Positions 25,273 through 38,137 are shown, counted from the first letter of the stretch. The stretch: 64,000 bases of DNA from Prunus persica (GCF_000346465.2 NC_034014.1:3819385-3883384); one strand, 5' to 3'. Program-made: numbers and translations. Notes: generated by a model from the sequence alone, not told the origin.

Positions 25273-25665
25273 AGACGCAGCACCCAGCGAGCTACTCTCA
25301 GGCGAGTTGTCGGCTCTGTGAACGACTCTGGTGTTGCCATGAACGACATCTCTGAAGCTGCAAATGGAGCTGCAAGAAGACCCCAGTTTCGAGTACCCGG
25401 CAGCAGCTACGCCTGCGCCACCATTGACGATGTTATGATAGCGAAGATGAGCAGGTGATGGTGGAAGCGAAGATGAGCAGGTGATGGTGGAGGTGATGGT
25501 GGAGGACTCGGCCGGAGCTAAGAATGAAGTCCTCAGCTACCTCAGCTACCACTGTACCTGAAAAGTGGGATACACAGCAAGTTGATCAGCCTAGTGGAAA
25601 GCAAAGGAATATTGCCAGGTACAGTGGTAGCAGTGGAAAAAGAAGGGGCATGGATTCGCCTGGAA
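25273..25665 (+). pseudogene. Further coding-like captured DNA of unknown source
   Basis: GC content stays high and short frames read like protein (SVNDSGVAMNDISEAANGA; PEKWDTQQVDQPSGKQRNIA). Stops and frame changes occur, and a GATGAGCAGGTGATGGTGGA phrase is repeated near 25445-25500. I do not recognise the parent gene or genes. Confidence 0.4.
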
Positions 25666-25689
25666 CATGCGTGATATTCCACTAATATA

Positions 25690-26200
25690 TCAGTATAATA
25701 ATATTATACTATTTGATCGTGGTGTTGATAAGAACCCACCGATAATTGCCTTTACTTTATCGCAAATTTACTTTTACTTAAAGTATGATGTGGAATTAAC
25801 CCTCATACTTTATGAAATTACTTTACTGCACATTATTTACTATATGGTGTAGGTTTATTACCCATACAACAGTATCTATTTAAAAGGGTGGTGCGGGTTT
25901 ATCGTTCACGCCTTTACTTTTATTTAAATGTATGGAGCAGAATTAATGCTCATACAAGCACGTTTACTTTATCGCAAATTTACTTTTACTTAAAGTATGA
26001 TGTGGAATTAACCCTCATACTTTATGAATTTACTTTACCGCACATTTAATTTTATTTAAGGTATGGTGCGGGATTAACGTCCATACAGCAAGCAATTTAA
26101 TTTATGAATTTATTTTACTGCACATTTACATTTATTTAAAGTATGGTGCGGGTTTATCGTCCATACCAGTAATTTATTTACCAGCAATTTATTTTATGGA
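25690..26200 (+). repeat. Degenerate tandem repeats inside the LTR element
   Basis: A phrase of the type TTTACTTTTACTTAAAGTATGATG(T/C)GG followed by ATTAACC(G)TCATAC recurs about five times at roughly 100-130 bp spacing, with variants GGTTTATCGTCCATAC. No coding function is apparent. Confidence 0.6.
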
Positions 26201-27194
26201 TTAATTGTGCTGTATGATGAGTTTTTAAAGTATGCAGATCAGGACCAGAAGTTCCTTGATCCTCATCATACAATTACATCAGGACTTGAAGATCCTTGAT
26301 GATGATGTTAATATGAGAGCTGGCAGTCTCTCCGGTACTATATTTGTAAACATGTGATTGGACTTGAGGGTCCTTAATCCCTGACATGTAAATAAGGACC
26401 TAGGGTTCCTTAATGATGTAACAGTACCGTATTGGTTCATAGTGCCGTACACATGGATAATAACTGTACTGGCAAATGTTATGTACACATGAATAGATAC
26501 GTATTCATGACTTGATGAATAGTACCGGATATATGAATAGTGACGTATACATAAATATCAACCATTTTGGGTGAACCGTCACTATATACAAAAAGGGAAC
26601 CTGCAGTTCCTTAAACTCATGGATGAGCAATTAAATGAGATGTCAGAAGCTCCTCAAGATATGGACAATTATGTAAGGGCTTGAAGTCCAGAAATATATT
26701 TTGTGAATTCCGGTTGTTAAGAATACACCGTGAAATGGATAATATCAATATAAACCTCAAATGATGAATTGAGGCTCCCCACATATTTTGATATATTTGG
26801 GCCGGAAGCACATGGATTCAAATATATAAGAAATCCCGAATTTGAGGTTGTGGGTATATAGTAGTTAATGCTCTTCACTACTATATTGCGATATTATCAT
26901 AGCTTTTACTCAATTCATATTTCATGTCCATTTGAAAAAGGGCGAATAAATTCTGAGTTTGTGTTTAGCCCATGCCAAAAGTTCCATACGTTGAAATATG
27001 AAATTTGGGAGAGTCGATGTGGTTATTTGAACCTATAAGGGACAGGGTTCCAAACCGTCATTTTGAAAAGACGTAAAAACCACAGGTGCAAGTTTAAGAA
27101 TGTGCGCAATTATTATAACAGGAACATACAACAGATAGATTTTTTTTTCATCTGCAATGAAGGTGCAGGCCCTGTAAAAATATATAAAATTACA

Positions 27195-27746
27195 TTATGT
27201 TCTGGAAGCCTCTGAAGGAAGAGGACGGCGCCTCTTAAGCTTAGCCATGAGCCTCTCGTGGTCTCCCAAAATTCTTTCATTGGAGACCTACAGCATGTCT
27301 AGCCTTCTCAGTGTATCAACGGAGTACGAACTCACCAGTTTCAACAAGGAATTATTCTCTCCTTTAAGTTTCTCAACCTCCTGTTGAGACTCATGAAGCA
27401 TTCTTTGAAGAGACGAATTTTCAGTTGTTAGCCTCTCAACCTCGTTTGCTCTGGCACGCAAACGATCAGCCATGTTAGAAACAGAAGCAGCACTCTGAAT
27501 GCTAAAAGCCATTGAGTCATCAATAGCCTCTTCCTCAGATCTCCCTGTCAACAACATTTCATCCATTGGAATAATGAAATGCCTAGCTACTATGACAGCA
27601 GTAGCATCATTCATCATCACAGAATCATTAACTGTGAAATGACGATTTTGGGATACAAAGGATGGACGCCAAACTTTGGCATCATTGGTAGTTGTGGGAG
27701 CATCATTTAAATTGAAATAATTTGGGCAGGAAGAAGAGGAAGCCAT
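27195..27746 (-). pseudogene. Antisense coiled-coil ORF of the LTR element, interrupted by a stop
   Basis: Read from the ATG at 27746, 152 codons encode a protein starting MASSSSCPNYFNLNDAPTT with a C-terminal heptad-rich stretch (LRARANEVERLTTENSSLQR and KLKGENNSLLKLV). This is a predicted coiled coil at about residues 92-140. A TAG at 27288-27290 ends the frame, but reading on gives a sensible basic tail (LKRRRPLPSEAS) ending in TAA at 27195-27197, so the TAG looks like a CAG-to-TAG nonsense change. It is antisense to the element's transcription direction. The function is unknown, and I recognise no domain. Confidence 0.5.
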
Positions 27747-30728
27747 TTTAAGAAGGTTTATAAGAAAGTCTTAGAAAAACTAAAGTTTCAGAAAATGAAG
27801 GAAGTAGAGTTGAAACGCAGTTGCTCCAATCAAGTTTGCAAAGGCAATATCTATAGGAGGAAATATGGCTACAGTTTCCAGGATCCCAATATTATCTCAG
27901 ATCCCCATATTCTCTTTTTCTTTTCCAGATTCCAAAATTTCACGCGGCCTCCATTAATGTTTGTCAGCACTTTCGGCGTTTTCAAGTATTATTTTCGCCA
28001 AAGCCGATCTTGCTTTGCGGATTTCACGGAGCTACTTTTTCAAAAGTACCCCGAGAATCTCGCAATTTTCCTATGGTTAATTTGAAATTCACCGGTTATA
28101 CCTATTCCTCTTATTTGTGTATAAATGTGTTACTAACGAAATTTTCTTTGCAGAAGACATCCAGTTTTCTCCATACCTAGTGATGCGATATCTACTTATT
28201 TTTCTTATCAGTGAGCACTCAATATGCCCGAGAAGCAAGACTATCTCTGATCATTTATTCAGGAAGCGAGACTATCCCTGATCACGTTTCCGCCACATCA
28301 GGGAACTGTGAAGGCGACCTTATGCTCTAATCTCCGGAAGTTCTTCTAGACTAGGAGAAAAGAGAGCTTGTTGTTTGCTCCCACCAGCTTCCTTCCTTGA
28401 TTGCTGAGCTTGTTGTCTGCTCCGACCAGCTTCCTTCCCTGATTGCTTACCTTACCTTGCAATCAATATCACATTTTTTTTTTGCATTTTTTCTCTTTTT
28501 GTAACTCTCTGTTCATAAGAGACTTTATTTCTTTAGAATGAACATCTGAAGAAAGAGTCCATGAAGTGATCCTAACTCTGAGGGTTATTTGTTTTGACAG
28601 AGGCAAAAGAGTTGTGATTTTTGCTATTGCAGGATATAACTAGATCATCAAGCGCTACATTATATTTACTGGGCCGATACGAGCTTGAATGATACTTGAG
28701 AAAAGTTTCTCCCACCTAAGGATGTAAGCAATACTTGTGTTGTTTTATGCTTATATACTTATTTGATATTTTATCTTGAAAGGTAACCAAATGGGGAGAT
28801 AAGTCCGTTCCAAAAGAATGGCTTGTATGTATCCATGAATTATTAATGCAAATTTTACAGATTGCAAGTTGGATACATTGATAATACACTGCACAGATTA
28901 AAGTCCCATAAGAACAGAATATGGGTATAGCAGTGATCAATATGATGCACGCCTGTTGCGTAGCAAATGATGTGGATTAAAGTCCCGAAAGGACAATCCT
29001 TTAACATGTCAATATTGATATTGTGCACACCTAATGCATAGCAAATTATATGGGTTAAAGTCCCATAAATTAATTGACATGTATGTACTAATCAGTGGCA
29101 TGTCTGCAGCATGACAGATATATGGGTTCTAAATGTTCCAACTCCCTAAATGGAGATTTTCCACGCCCTATGTAAAATAACACTCCATTGGAGGTTATAA
29201 TCCACATTCTCACATACTAAAAGCCCCTTGAAGTGGCTTGGGTACCCAAAAGCAAAGAAATACTTATAATTGATGCATGCGCATGCAAATGAGAATGATG
29301 GGATCATGAATTGATGAATGACAATTTTTGGTTTTGGAGTAGCTACTCAAATCATCAATGGGCTGTGTTGATTGGAACCACGTTCAATTATTAAATATCG
29401 ACAATATCATTGGCCAAAATAGAATGAGGCAATTCCATTATAGATGAGAATGAACGTGAAATAACAAACCCACAGTACGAACCCCAAAAGATGTTAATAC
29501 TGAAAGTTATACTTGGGTGTTCAGAATAAAAGGGAATATACCTACTTTGTATGACACAATGTTTCTGGCAGAAACAAGGAATGTTGGGTTTTCTCCATAT
29601 TTACAGATTCAATTGTGCCTCCTTATTGCACATTTACGGAGACCAACATGTTATCTTTAACGGTTATTAAATGCACGAAGCATATCACCAGTAGTGATTC
29701 CCTAAAGATGTATAAATAGCTGGGTAAAAGCTATATAATGTGTCATAAAGTTTAAACCTTTTAAACAAAATCCTTGAAAGGATTGAAATTGCATGAAGCA
29801 AGTCCCTAAAGGACATATGCCTAAAGCACAAAATCTGTACTCAATACTAATATGCATAAATTGCCTCAGTGAGTACATGGATTATAATGTATTTGCAACA
29901 CATCAAAGCTTCTGAAGAGTTCAAGAAATATTTGTCTCGACTTAAAGATCGAGCATTATGCCAACGAGATTCTTACTTATACTAAGAAAGTATTAAAGTA
30001 TTTTTATGAGGATTATCCGTTGGACGTTTTAAGGATTTTCCGGGAGTATATTGGACCGGACATCGTATTTTTCAGATAGAGCTCAACTCCATCACTATCA
30101 TTTTGGGATGATGTGAGGCATATTTGAGGCTATCTAAGCATAACACCATATACGGGCATATTTTTGAGTGAACTTACAAATAGCCCAAGTGTTATTAGAT
30201 ATGCGGACTCTGGAAATCTCTATGGTCGCTTACTGGAAAAAGTTAGTCATGAAGTTTTCAGGGGGAGATATTCATCAGGGGGAGCGTGGTATTAATAAAG
30301 ACCTTCACACACTGTACTCTTTTTCCTTCATCCAGGTTTTTATCCCACTGGGTTTTTCCTGGTAAGGTTTTAACGAGGCAGTGTCGCTCAAGATTGACTC
30401 ATAGAAGCAGTGTCAACTACGATATTCAGAAAGGTGATCAACAGTATGACTTAAAGATATTTTGCCAAGCATCAGGGGGAGCGTGCTATCAATAAAGATC
30501 TTCAAACACTGTACTCTTTTTCCTTCGTCCAAGTTTTTATCCCACTGGATTTTTTCTGGCAAGGTTTTAACGAGGCAGTGTCGCACGCGTGTTAATATAC
30601 ATAGAATTTTATGTTACACATGATTATGTACTCTTTTTCTTTTTGACCAGTTTTTATCCCACTGGGTTTTTACTGGCAAGGTTTTTAACGAGGCATATTC
30701 CATATCATTTGTGGTCTCCAAGGGGGAG

Positions 30729-30890
30729 TGTTGTAAATATATAAGGTGGAGCCCACCTCCATTAGAAGGTGCTTGCCTATAAATAAGGCTTCCCCCTACT
30801 TGTAATATACACAGAGATGAGAAGAGAAATCAATTTCTATACTTTCTCTCTATCCCAATTCTCTCTACAATTTCCTCCTGATTTATAACA
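30729..30890 (+). repeat. 3' LTR
   Basis: 162 bp, begins TGTTG right after the purine tract AAGGGGGAG and ends AACA before the target duplication AGGAA. Confidence 0.9.
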
Positions 30891-30895
30891 AGGAA

Positions 30896-32282
30896 GAAAT
30901 TTTCCTGCTTAGCTTAATTAGGTTAAGCTCAACTTTTTGGTCGGCCAATTTTTGGTACGAAATTGTTGGTTTATGTTATGTCAAAAAGTTTTGGTCCCAA
31001 ACTAATGACACATCGATTAGTCACTCTTATTTGTACCATATAGACAATTGTTTACAGTGGTAAGAATAGAGTTTTATGATCGTACATAGTCTATAGACGC
31101 TAAAGGAGTTTAGATGATGGAGAAGAATCAAGGCCACTTTAGGCCTATCAATAGCTCGTGATTGTATGACACATACTATGCACGTACATAAATTTCGTAT
31201 TATTCTACTCATACTAATAGAACAAAAGAGTATTAAGATAGACAACAAGAATGACTAGAAAAAACATAACCGAATATCAATTTATTACAAAAATAGTGAG
31301 AGGGACAAATGCAATCTTTGCTTTTTTTTTTCTTTGCAAATAGGCCAACCGATTGATAAACCTTATCGAAAAAAGATATTGATATACAAAAAAAGTCTTT
31401 AAAAATTATATATATGATGGAAAATAACAAAAAACAAAGTGCATGAGGCCAACGCTGTTGGCCTATAATATTTTTTTTTAAAAATGGATATGATGAATAA
31501 ATAATTTTTTTTTTTTTAATGAAGTTAACTTTATAATGGAATTTTTAACAAATAGTTGCAACATATTATCTATTTTCTTTGGTCATGAACCATGATGTAC
31601 TTGACATGGCGACATGGGAGGCATGGCCAAAAGGATAAGCTATCGGATTTTCTTATTCTACACTTTTTTTTCCCTCTCCTTTTGAGGTGGGTCCTCATAA
31701 GTCAGAGCAATTATATATTTCTACCAAAACTCACCAATTTATAGAAAAGAAAAAAAAAATAAATGACCTATTAGTGTAGTGATTCTCAAATAAGATCCTG
31801 TATTCGAGTCTTAACATTTATCTAAGGTGTGTAACTTAAAAATAAAAATTATGCCAAATATCACCAATCATAGCCACGTCAGTTAGGGGGCCAGGCATCC
31901 TACTAATGGACACGTGGACGGTTGAAAAAGGTGGTACATTGATGTGGACTTGTGGTAAAAAGCTGACTGTGTGCGGTGCGGCCACAAAGACTTGGAAGAA
32001 ATAGGAAGTGGATAAACCTCAGCGCGAAAATTGGAGATTAAAAAGAGAAAAACAAAAAATAAATAAGAAGGGACAACCAACAGGGAACCACATGGCACCA
32101 CGTGGCACTCACGGAGCGGACAGCGCCGGTGGGTCCGGGAGTTCTAGGATGAGCCAATGGAGGACGGTAAACACTAGATAAAATAGAAGGAGAAAAGAAA
32201 AATTAATAGATTATAGAAGCGTGAAATGAATAGAAACGTCGCCGCTTAGGTGCTGGGTGGGCCCCACGGACTGAGAGCTTCC
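30896..32282. other. Intergenic DNA and asparagine synthetase upstream region
   Basis: No gene is recognised. The last ~400 bp hold ACGT-core elements (see the separate promoter entry) and are less AT-rich than the rest. Confidence 0.45.
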
Positions 32283-32290
32283 TATAAATA
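31905..32290 (+). promoter_or_regulatory. Asparagine synthetase promoter: G-box elements and TATA box
   Basis: TATAAATA lies at 32283-32290, about 315 bases before the start codon. Upstream are the palindromic CCACGTGG at 32098-32105 and ACACGTGGAC at about 31909-31918, both with ACGT cores bound by bZIP factors. By established knowledge, dark- and sugar-starvation-induced asparagine synthetase genes are controlled by bZIP proteins through such boxes. Application to this gene is inference. Confidence 0.55.
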
Positions 32291-32604
32291 CGTGGCCCGG
32301 GATGCGGAGGTATTTACTCCTTCAAACAACGTTTGTGTTTACGTGTTTTGTCCTAGCAAAAAAAAAAAAAAAAAAAAAACCGTACGTGTTTCTGCCTCCT
32401 ACTTCCACTGCAACGCCACCAGAAACACCAAAGCCTTTCTCTTCTGTCTTCATTCATTCTCCTCCTAATTTCTGGGTTCCCTCGGTTTCAAAAAACAAAA
32501 AACAAAAAACAAAAAACCGAACTCATTTACTTTTCCTTCTTCTTTGGTTTTGTTTATTGCTCCCTTTTCTGGTTTCTGGGTTTTTTCCGAATTTAACATA
32601 TATA

Positions 32605-35600
32605 ATGTGTGGAATTCTTGCTGTTCTTGGTTGCTCTGATGACTCTCAGGCCAAGAGGGTCCGAGTCCTTGAGCTTTCTCGCAGGCAAATTTCCTAATCT
32701 CCTAATTTAATTCAATATTTTATATAATTATTTTTTGAGTATTATAATTCATAATTATTAGTTGGTTCTAGTTAAGTAGCACATGCATACCTCTAGAATT
32801 TTTATTTTTTGTTGTTGTACGTATCTTTTTTCTGATACAAGCGATATTAGAAAATGAGACTCAAACTCTGTTTTTAATGACTTGAGCTATAAGTCCTTAC
32901 TTGTTCTTGAACATTTTTATAAGAAATATCATAAGAATTTGAGCTTTTGATCATGAATGAATTATGGTAACTGTGGTTTGGTTTGCAAAGAAACTAGTGT
33001 TTGTTTAATGATTCTGACCCTTGTGACGTTGTGGTCCCATAAATGATGTTACCTTTCATGAATGGGGTGTTGGGGTCCGTTTTGTGTGGTAGTGGTACCA
33101 TGATAAGAGGCCATTTTTGGAAAGCAAAACAAAAACAGAGCTGAAAATTGAAATAACATAGTTTTTTTTTTTTTGGGGGTGGTTTGTTTTCAGATTGAAG
33201 CATCGTGGCCCTGATTGGAGTGGTCTTTACCAGCATGGAGATTGTTTCTTGGCTCATCAGAGGCTGGCCATCATTGACCCTGCTTCTGGGGATCAACCTC
33301 TGTACAATGAAGACAAGTCAATTGTTGTCACGGTAAGCCGTGTGACAGGGCCTAACAATTATTATTATTCACAGAATTCTGAATTTTGAATTTTTTGTTT
33401 TTGTTTTGGTTTTGTAAACTAGAAATTTAATTTTGTGGGAAAATGAAAAATTCAATTGCTGATGAAAGGGTTTTGCTAAACATCATCAGGTGAATGGAGA
33501 GATTTACAACCATGAAGAGTTGAGGAAGCGTCTGCCGAATCACAAGTTCAGAACTGGCAGTGATTGTGATGTCATTGCTCATCTGGTATGTCACTTACCA
33601 ACTTGGTTGAAAACAAAAAAAGAAGAAGAAAATTTTGTATGTATAAGAATTAAGCATGATGATTAAATATTTTGGATGAGTTATAAGTCAATTTGATCAA
33701 TCAAAGTATGAGATGTTGAATATGTTATTTGATGGATCATGGACTTTGCCTGCACTTAACTGTCTGTCTTTAATCTCTTGTGAGTAGTATGAAGAGTATG
33801 GGGAGAATTTTGTGGATATGCTGGATGGAATGTTTTCTTTTGTGCTACTGGATACCCGCGACAACAGCTTCATCGTTGCTCGCGATGCGATTGGGATCAC
33901 TTCCCTCTACATCGGGTGGAGTCTTGATGGTAACATTTCTCTAGCAACCCCTGTTTTGTCTGCAATTAGTGCTTTAGTTTTTTACTTGAATATGTATGTG
34001 ATGCTAAGTTAGCATATTTGGTTTAATTTCAGGCTCAGTTTGGATAGCATCAGAACTGAAAGGATTGAATGATGATTGTGAGCACTTTGAGAGCTTCCCG
34101 CCCGGTCATCTGTACTCGAGCAAAGAAGGTGCACTCAAGAGATGGTACAATCCTACTTGGTTCTCAGAGGCCATTCCATCTGCGCCATATGATCCGCTTG
34201 CTCTCAGAAGTGCCTTTGAAACTGTAAAAATTTCATCATTTTCAAACTCAGATGGATTACTCTTATTTCACATACATATCAGAGTTTATTTGTAGTTGTA
34301 GCTTATGTGTTGAGTGTGATACCTGCAGGCTGTGATCAAAAGGCTAATGACTGATGTGCCCTTTGGAGTTCTTCTCTCTGGAGGCCTAGATTCATCTTTG
34401 GTCGCCTCTATCACGGCTCGCCACTTGGCAGGCACGAAGGCCGCCAAGCAATGGGGAGCACAGCTCCATTCGTTCTGTGTTGGACTAGAGGTGAGTTTTT
34501 AAATCTTTCGACAAAGATTTAACATATGGCTCATGGGAGCTTATAGATTCCTAACCTGGTGTCCTCATATGCTGAGCAGGGTTCGCCTGATTTGAAGGCT
34601 GCAAAAGAAGTTGCAGACTATTTGGGAACCGTTCACCACGAGTTTCATTTTACTGTTCAGGTATCGATACATAAACCTGTTTAAGCTAAAGAGTTTGCTG
34701 CTATCTTTTTTAGTAGCCCAAATAGTAAACCATTTGCATTTGGCATGTAACAGGACGGTATTGATGCAATAGAGGATGTTATTTACCACATTGAAACTTA
34801 TGATGTTACGACTATTCGAGCTAGCACCCCTATGTTTCTTATGTCCCGTAAGATTAAGTCTTTGGGGGTTAAGATGGTGATTTCTGGTGAGGGATCCGAT
34901 GAGATTTTTGGTGGATACTTGTACTTCCACAAGGCACCCAACAAGGAAGAGTTTCACCGCGAAACTTGCAGAAAGGTAATGGATTAGTTGCTTATTTACA
35001 TTGAAGATAGATATAGGGGTTGGAAGGAAAGGCATAATAAGGAGTTGTTCTTTTGTTTGATGTAGATTAAGGCACTGCACCAGTATGATTGCCTCAGGGC
35101 AAACAAATCAACATCTGCTTGGGGATTAGAAGCTCGTGTCCCTTTCCTGGACAAAGACTTCATCAACGTTGCAATGGCTATTGATCCTGAGTTTAAACTG
35201 GTAAGAAATAAGACTCTTAAGATATTGGGATTGCTTTCGATTTAAAGCAGAAGTTAAATTTTAGAGTTCAATACTGATCACTTGGCTTTTCGCTATATTT
35301 TTAATTGATTATAGATCAAAAAGGACCAAGGAAGAATTGAGAAATGGGTCCTCCGGAAGGCCTTTGATGATGAGGAGCATCCTTATCTGCCAAAGGTATA
35401 TGCTCTTGTGTCTTTCTTTGGTAATAAGTATTGATGATAAGTTACTGCCCCTAACATCCGTATCACGTCGATTCTAAAGCTAACAAATCCTGTTTAATGC
35501 CTTGCAGCACATTCTGTACAGGCAGAAAGAACAGTTCAGTGATGGCGTCGGCTATAGTTGGATTGATGGCCTGAAATCCCATGCTGCTCTCCATGTACAC

Positions 35601-36176
35601 ATCTATCCAACCCTTTTTTACAATTTTTGTTGGTATTTTTCATTTTCATAAAGGCTGATGATTGAAGCTCAACTTAACACTTTCAGGTGACTGATAAGAT
35701 GATGCTGAATGCTGCACGCATCTTCCCGCACAACACTCCCAATACAAAAGAAGCCTACTACTACCGAATGATTTTCGAGAGGTTCTTCCCACAGGTAGTC
35801 TGCTACAAAATTTCATGATTCATAAGCAGTACATCATGACTTTTTTTTCGTGTATGTTTTTTTGCCTTTAACAGCACAACAAACTCTCGTTCATAGAGAC
35901 CTAACTTGCTGCACTTATTATCTGGTATTGCAGAACTCAGCCCGGAACACAGTACCTGGAGGACCAAGTGTGGCCTGCAGCACAGCCACAGCTGTGGCAT
36001 GGGATGCTGAATGGTCCAAAAATCTTGACCCATCTGGTAGGGCTATATTTGAAGTGCATCAACAAGCTTATGACAAGCAGGCTGCACCTGTGACTAGCAG
36101 CATTGTGCCTCCGGAGATCATCGACAATGTACCTCAGATGAAAGTGAGCACTCCCGGGGTCGCGATTCTCAGCTAA
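32605..36176 (+). CDS. Asparagine synthetase, glutamine-hydrolysing
   Basis: The enzyme converts aspartate, glutamine and ATP to asparagine, glutamate, AMP and PPi, and makes the main nitrogen transport amino acid in many plants. Thirteen exons splice in frame: 32605-32684, 33194-33332, 33490-33585, 33788-33929, 34033-34223, 34329-34490, 34580-34660, 34754-34975, 35066-35200, 35315-35395, 35508-35594, 35687-35794 and 35934-36176 (588 aa). Residue 2 is the nucleophilic Cys of the class II glutaminase domain (MCGILAVLG). The synthetase domain has the PPi-loop SGGLDSS at about residues 233-239 and [12 protein letters not shown] in exon 8. The length fits plant enzymes. Intron 1 uses a GC donor (CGCAG followed by GCAAAT); the others are GT-AG. 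No frameshift or stop is seen. The C-terminal tail is the least conserved part. Confidence 0.96.
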
Positions 36177-36420
36177 TAATAACAATGCGCTGCAGGAGGA
36201 TATCTAATAACTTCTGCAAGACTAAGGGTAGTAATCACAGAATTAAGAGACTTTGCGATGCCTTAGTGTATAAAAAGTAATAGGGCACTATGTAAAGTTG
36301 AAGGAAGACCACCTGTTGGTTTTAAAGATATTGTGTTTATCATCAAACTGTTGTACTTTTCCAATACAACATTTTGAAGTGTGCTATCTATATAATGGAG
36401 ATGTTTTTAAGTTTAGAATC
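36177..36420 (+). other. Probable 3' UTR of the asparagine synthetase gene
   Basis: AT-rich DNA following the stop codon, with AATACA/AATAAT-type signals around 36361-36470. The exact polyadenylation site cannot be fixed from sequence. Confidence 0.4.
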
Positions 36421-36734
36421 TCTCTGTAAGTTTCTTTCTCTGTCTTCAATGATCCTTTTTCACTATGAATAAATGAGACAATGAGCCTAATATATGGTGT
36501 CTCTCTTGTTCCATCCAATAAATTTGTCATCTATAATAATTTTTCTAGGAGATTGAAGAGGGTTTATTTTTGGCCAAGGACTTGGAGGGTTGATCCAGAA
36601 AACTGGTGAATTTCTGGCCAAGAATTTGTTTGGATAAACACAAGTATTAAGGATCATAGCTTTTCAAAGATTCTCCAATGGCTCAGGCTGGCAATTGAAG
36701 AGACACTACCATAGCCCAATTAGACTAACAGGGC

Positions 36735-37090
36735 AAAGGAAGATTGACCCAATTCGCCATGGGCTGAGGGGCTTTGCCTACTGAACTGTAGGCCTTACTT
36801 AAAATTTGAAAGCCCCATCCAAAAATTAAGGGTTCGTACGAGACGGCTTATGTAGGAAATACTTTTGCGTATAATCGCTTTTGGTCATTCAAAAGTATTC
36901 CCAAGCAGCCCTAACAAAATATGTCGCAAAAAGAGTACAAAGTGCGGCTGCTTGATTTGGAAGATTGATCGAATTGGCCCAAGGATGAGGGTCTCGGCTT
37001 CCTAAACTGTAGGCCTTAGAATTCGACAGCCCCGTACATAAATTAACAAAACATGTCGCTAAAAAGAGTTCAAAGTGTGGCTGCTGGGAT
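36735..37090. repeat. Diverged duplication next to tRNA-His
   Basis: The phrase CTGTAGGCCTTA, a following GACAGCCCC/GAAAGCCCC, and AACAAAATATGTCGC...AAAGAGTACAAAGTGCGGCTGCT at about 36783-36953 are repeated at about 37007-37086. The upstream copy ends in a remnant of the tRNA 3' end (GCGGCTGCT), but the rest of the tRNA is missing. This indicates a local tandem duplication that included the tRNA edge. Confidence 0.6.
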
Positions 37091-37147
37091 TCGAGCCCAG
37101 GTCTCCACGGCCACAACGTGGAATTCTTACCACTAAACTACAGCCAC
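37076..37147 (-). tRNA. tRNA-His (anticodon GTG)
   Basis: On the minus strand the 72-base gene begins GTGGCTGTAGTTTAGTGGTA and closes with the complementary acceptor strand CAGCCAC plus discriminator A. The A-box (TAGTTTAGTGGTA) and B-box (GGCTCGAATCC) are intact, the anticodon loop reads TTGTGGC, and the five-base anticodon stem pairs (TCCAC/GTGGA). No intron and no encoded CCA, as expected for a plant nuclear gene. It sits between asparagine synthetase and the PMR5-like gene. Confidence 0.95.
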
Positions 37148-38137
37148 TTTGTTGTTAGTAAGTGCTTGAAATATATATAAGTACGCTAATGACCCTTTGT
37201 TATTGCAATACATCAAAATTAAGTGTTTCCTTGAAGGATCTTGTAATTGAATGGCTTTTGTTAATTTAGACAAATTTTAAATGGTCGAAAACTCATTTAT
37301 AGCTTAAATAATTGCAATGATAATTGAGGAGGGTTCACTAGCAAAAATAAAATTATTAATATTGTTTTCTTGACATTGTTGACGTACCTCTCATGATTGT
37401 ATGGACTCATGTGACTAGTTGCTCCGTGTTGTTGAATTATGAATGTAATTTTCTTTTGATTTAAAAAAAAAAAAAACCAAAAGTATTCTTACCATGATGT
37501 TTTTTTTAAGAACGGAATCTTACATGATTAAATGATAAGGAAATGAGCCGAGCCTAGTAACGTGAGCTTGTAACTAAACAAGACATTAAAGTGATCGGTT
37601 GTTTCATTGAAACCTTCTCGAGTGAGACGCAGTGATCTTGAGCTGTTCACCTAAACCTTGATCTTAGTGGTGAAGTCGCACAAAGCACGACCCTTGCCCT
37701 CAAAGCTGGTAGGGTCCCCCAACCACAAAGGTTGGGTAGCAAACCTCAAATAATGAGGAAATAAAAAATTTATTTATTTCCCTCACAAAAACTAACAACG
37801 CATTTGCATTTACAGATTGCATGAATGTATCACAAGATGAAAGCTAGCTATAAGCCCATAAGTTGTTGCTAACTTTTTTTTCTTTAAACAAAGATAAGCC
37901 TATAACTTGTTCGAGTTTACATAAAATTAGAGAGAAAAGCTGTGTGTAGAACAATTAAAGACTCTTCATTATCTAAAAAATTAATGAGTCTTCCACAACT
38001 GGAAAACTAATGAGGAAACAAGAACCTTATTTGTCCTTACTAACACCTTTACAGATTACTAGCTAAGGCAAAGAGCTGCAATTTTGCACCCTCTCATCAA
38101 ACGTATCACAATATAAAAAAAAACCTATATAAACTTG
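37148..38137. other. Intergenic DNA
   Basis: No gene recognised. The last part is likely 3' UTR of the PMR5-like gene on the minus strand. Confidence 0.4.

Larger units (their letters stand above)
24226..30890 (+). mobile_element. Copia-derived LTR retrotransposon carrying captured host-gene fragments
   Basis: The element is 6665 bp, bounded by 162-bp LTRs (24226-24387 and 30729-30890) and an identical 5-bp target duplication AGGAA (24221-24225 and 30891-30895). LTRs start TGTTG and end AACA. I count five substitutions between them. A primer-binding-like GTTATCAGCACG follows the 5' LTR, and a purine tract (AAGGGGGAG) precedes the 3' LTR. Only traces of pol remain: about 29935-30020 reads DLKIEHYANEI and a degenerate continuation typical of copia reverse transcriptase C-terminal regions, and 30180-30215 contains IRYADSGN. 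The element cannot encode its own proteins, so it must have moved in trans or decayed afterwards. Confidence 0.88.

Noticed and set aside
36930..36955. Second tRNA-His gene
   Set aside because: Only the 3' acceptor edge is present; the anticodon arm and A-box are missing.
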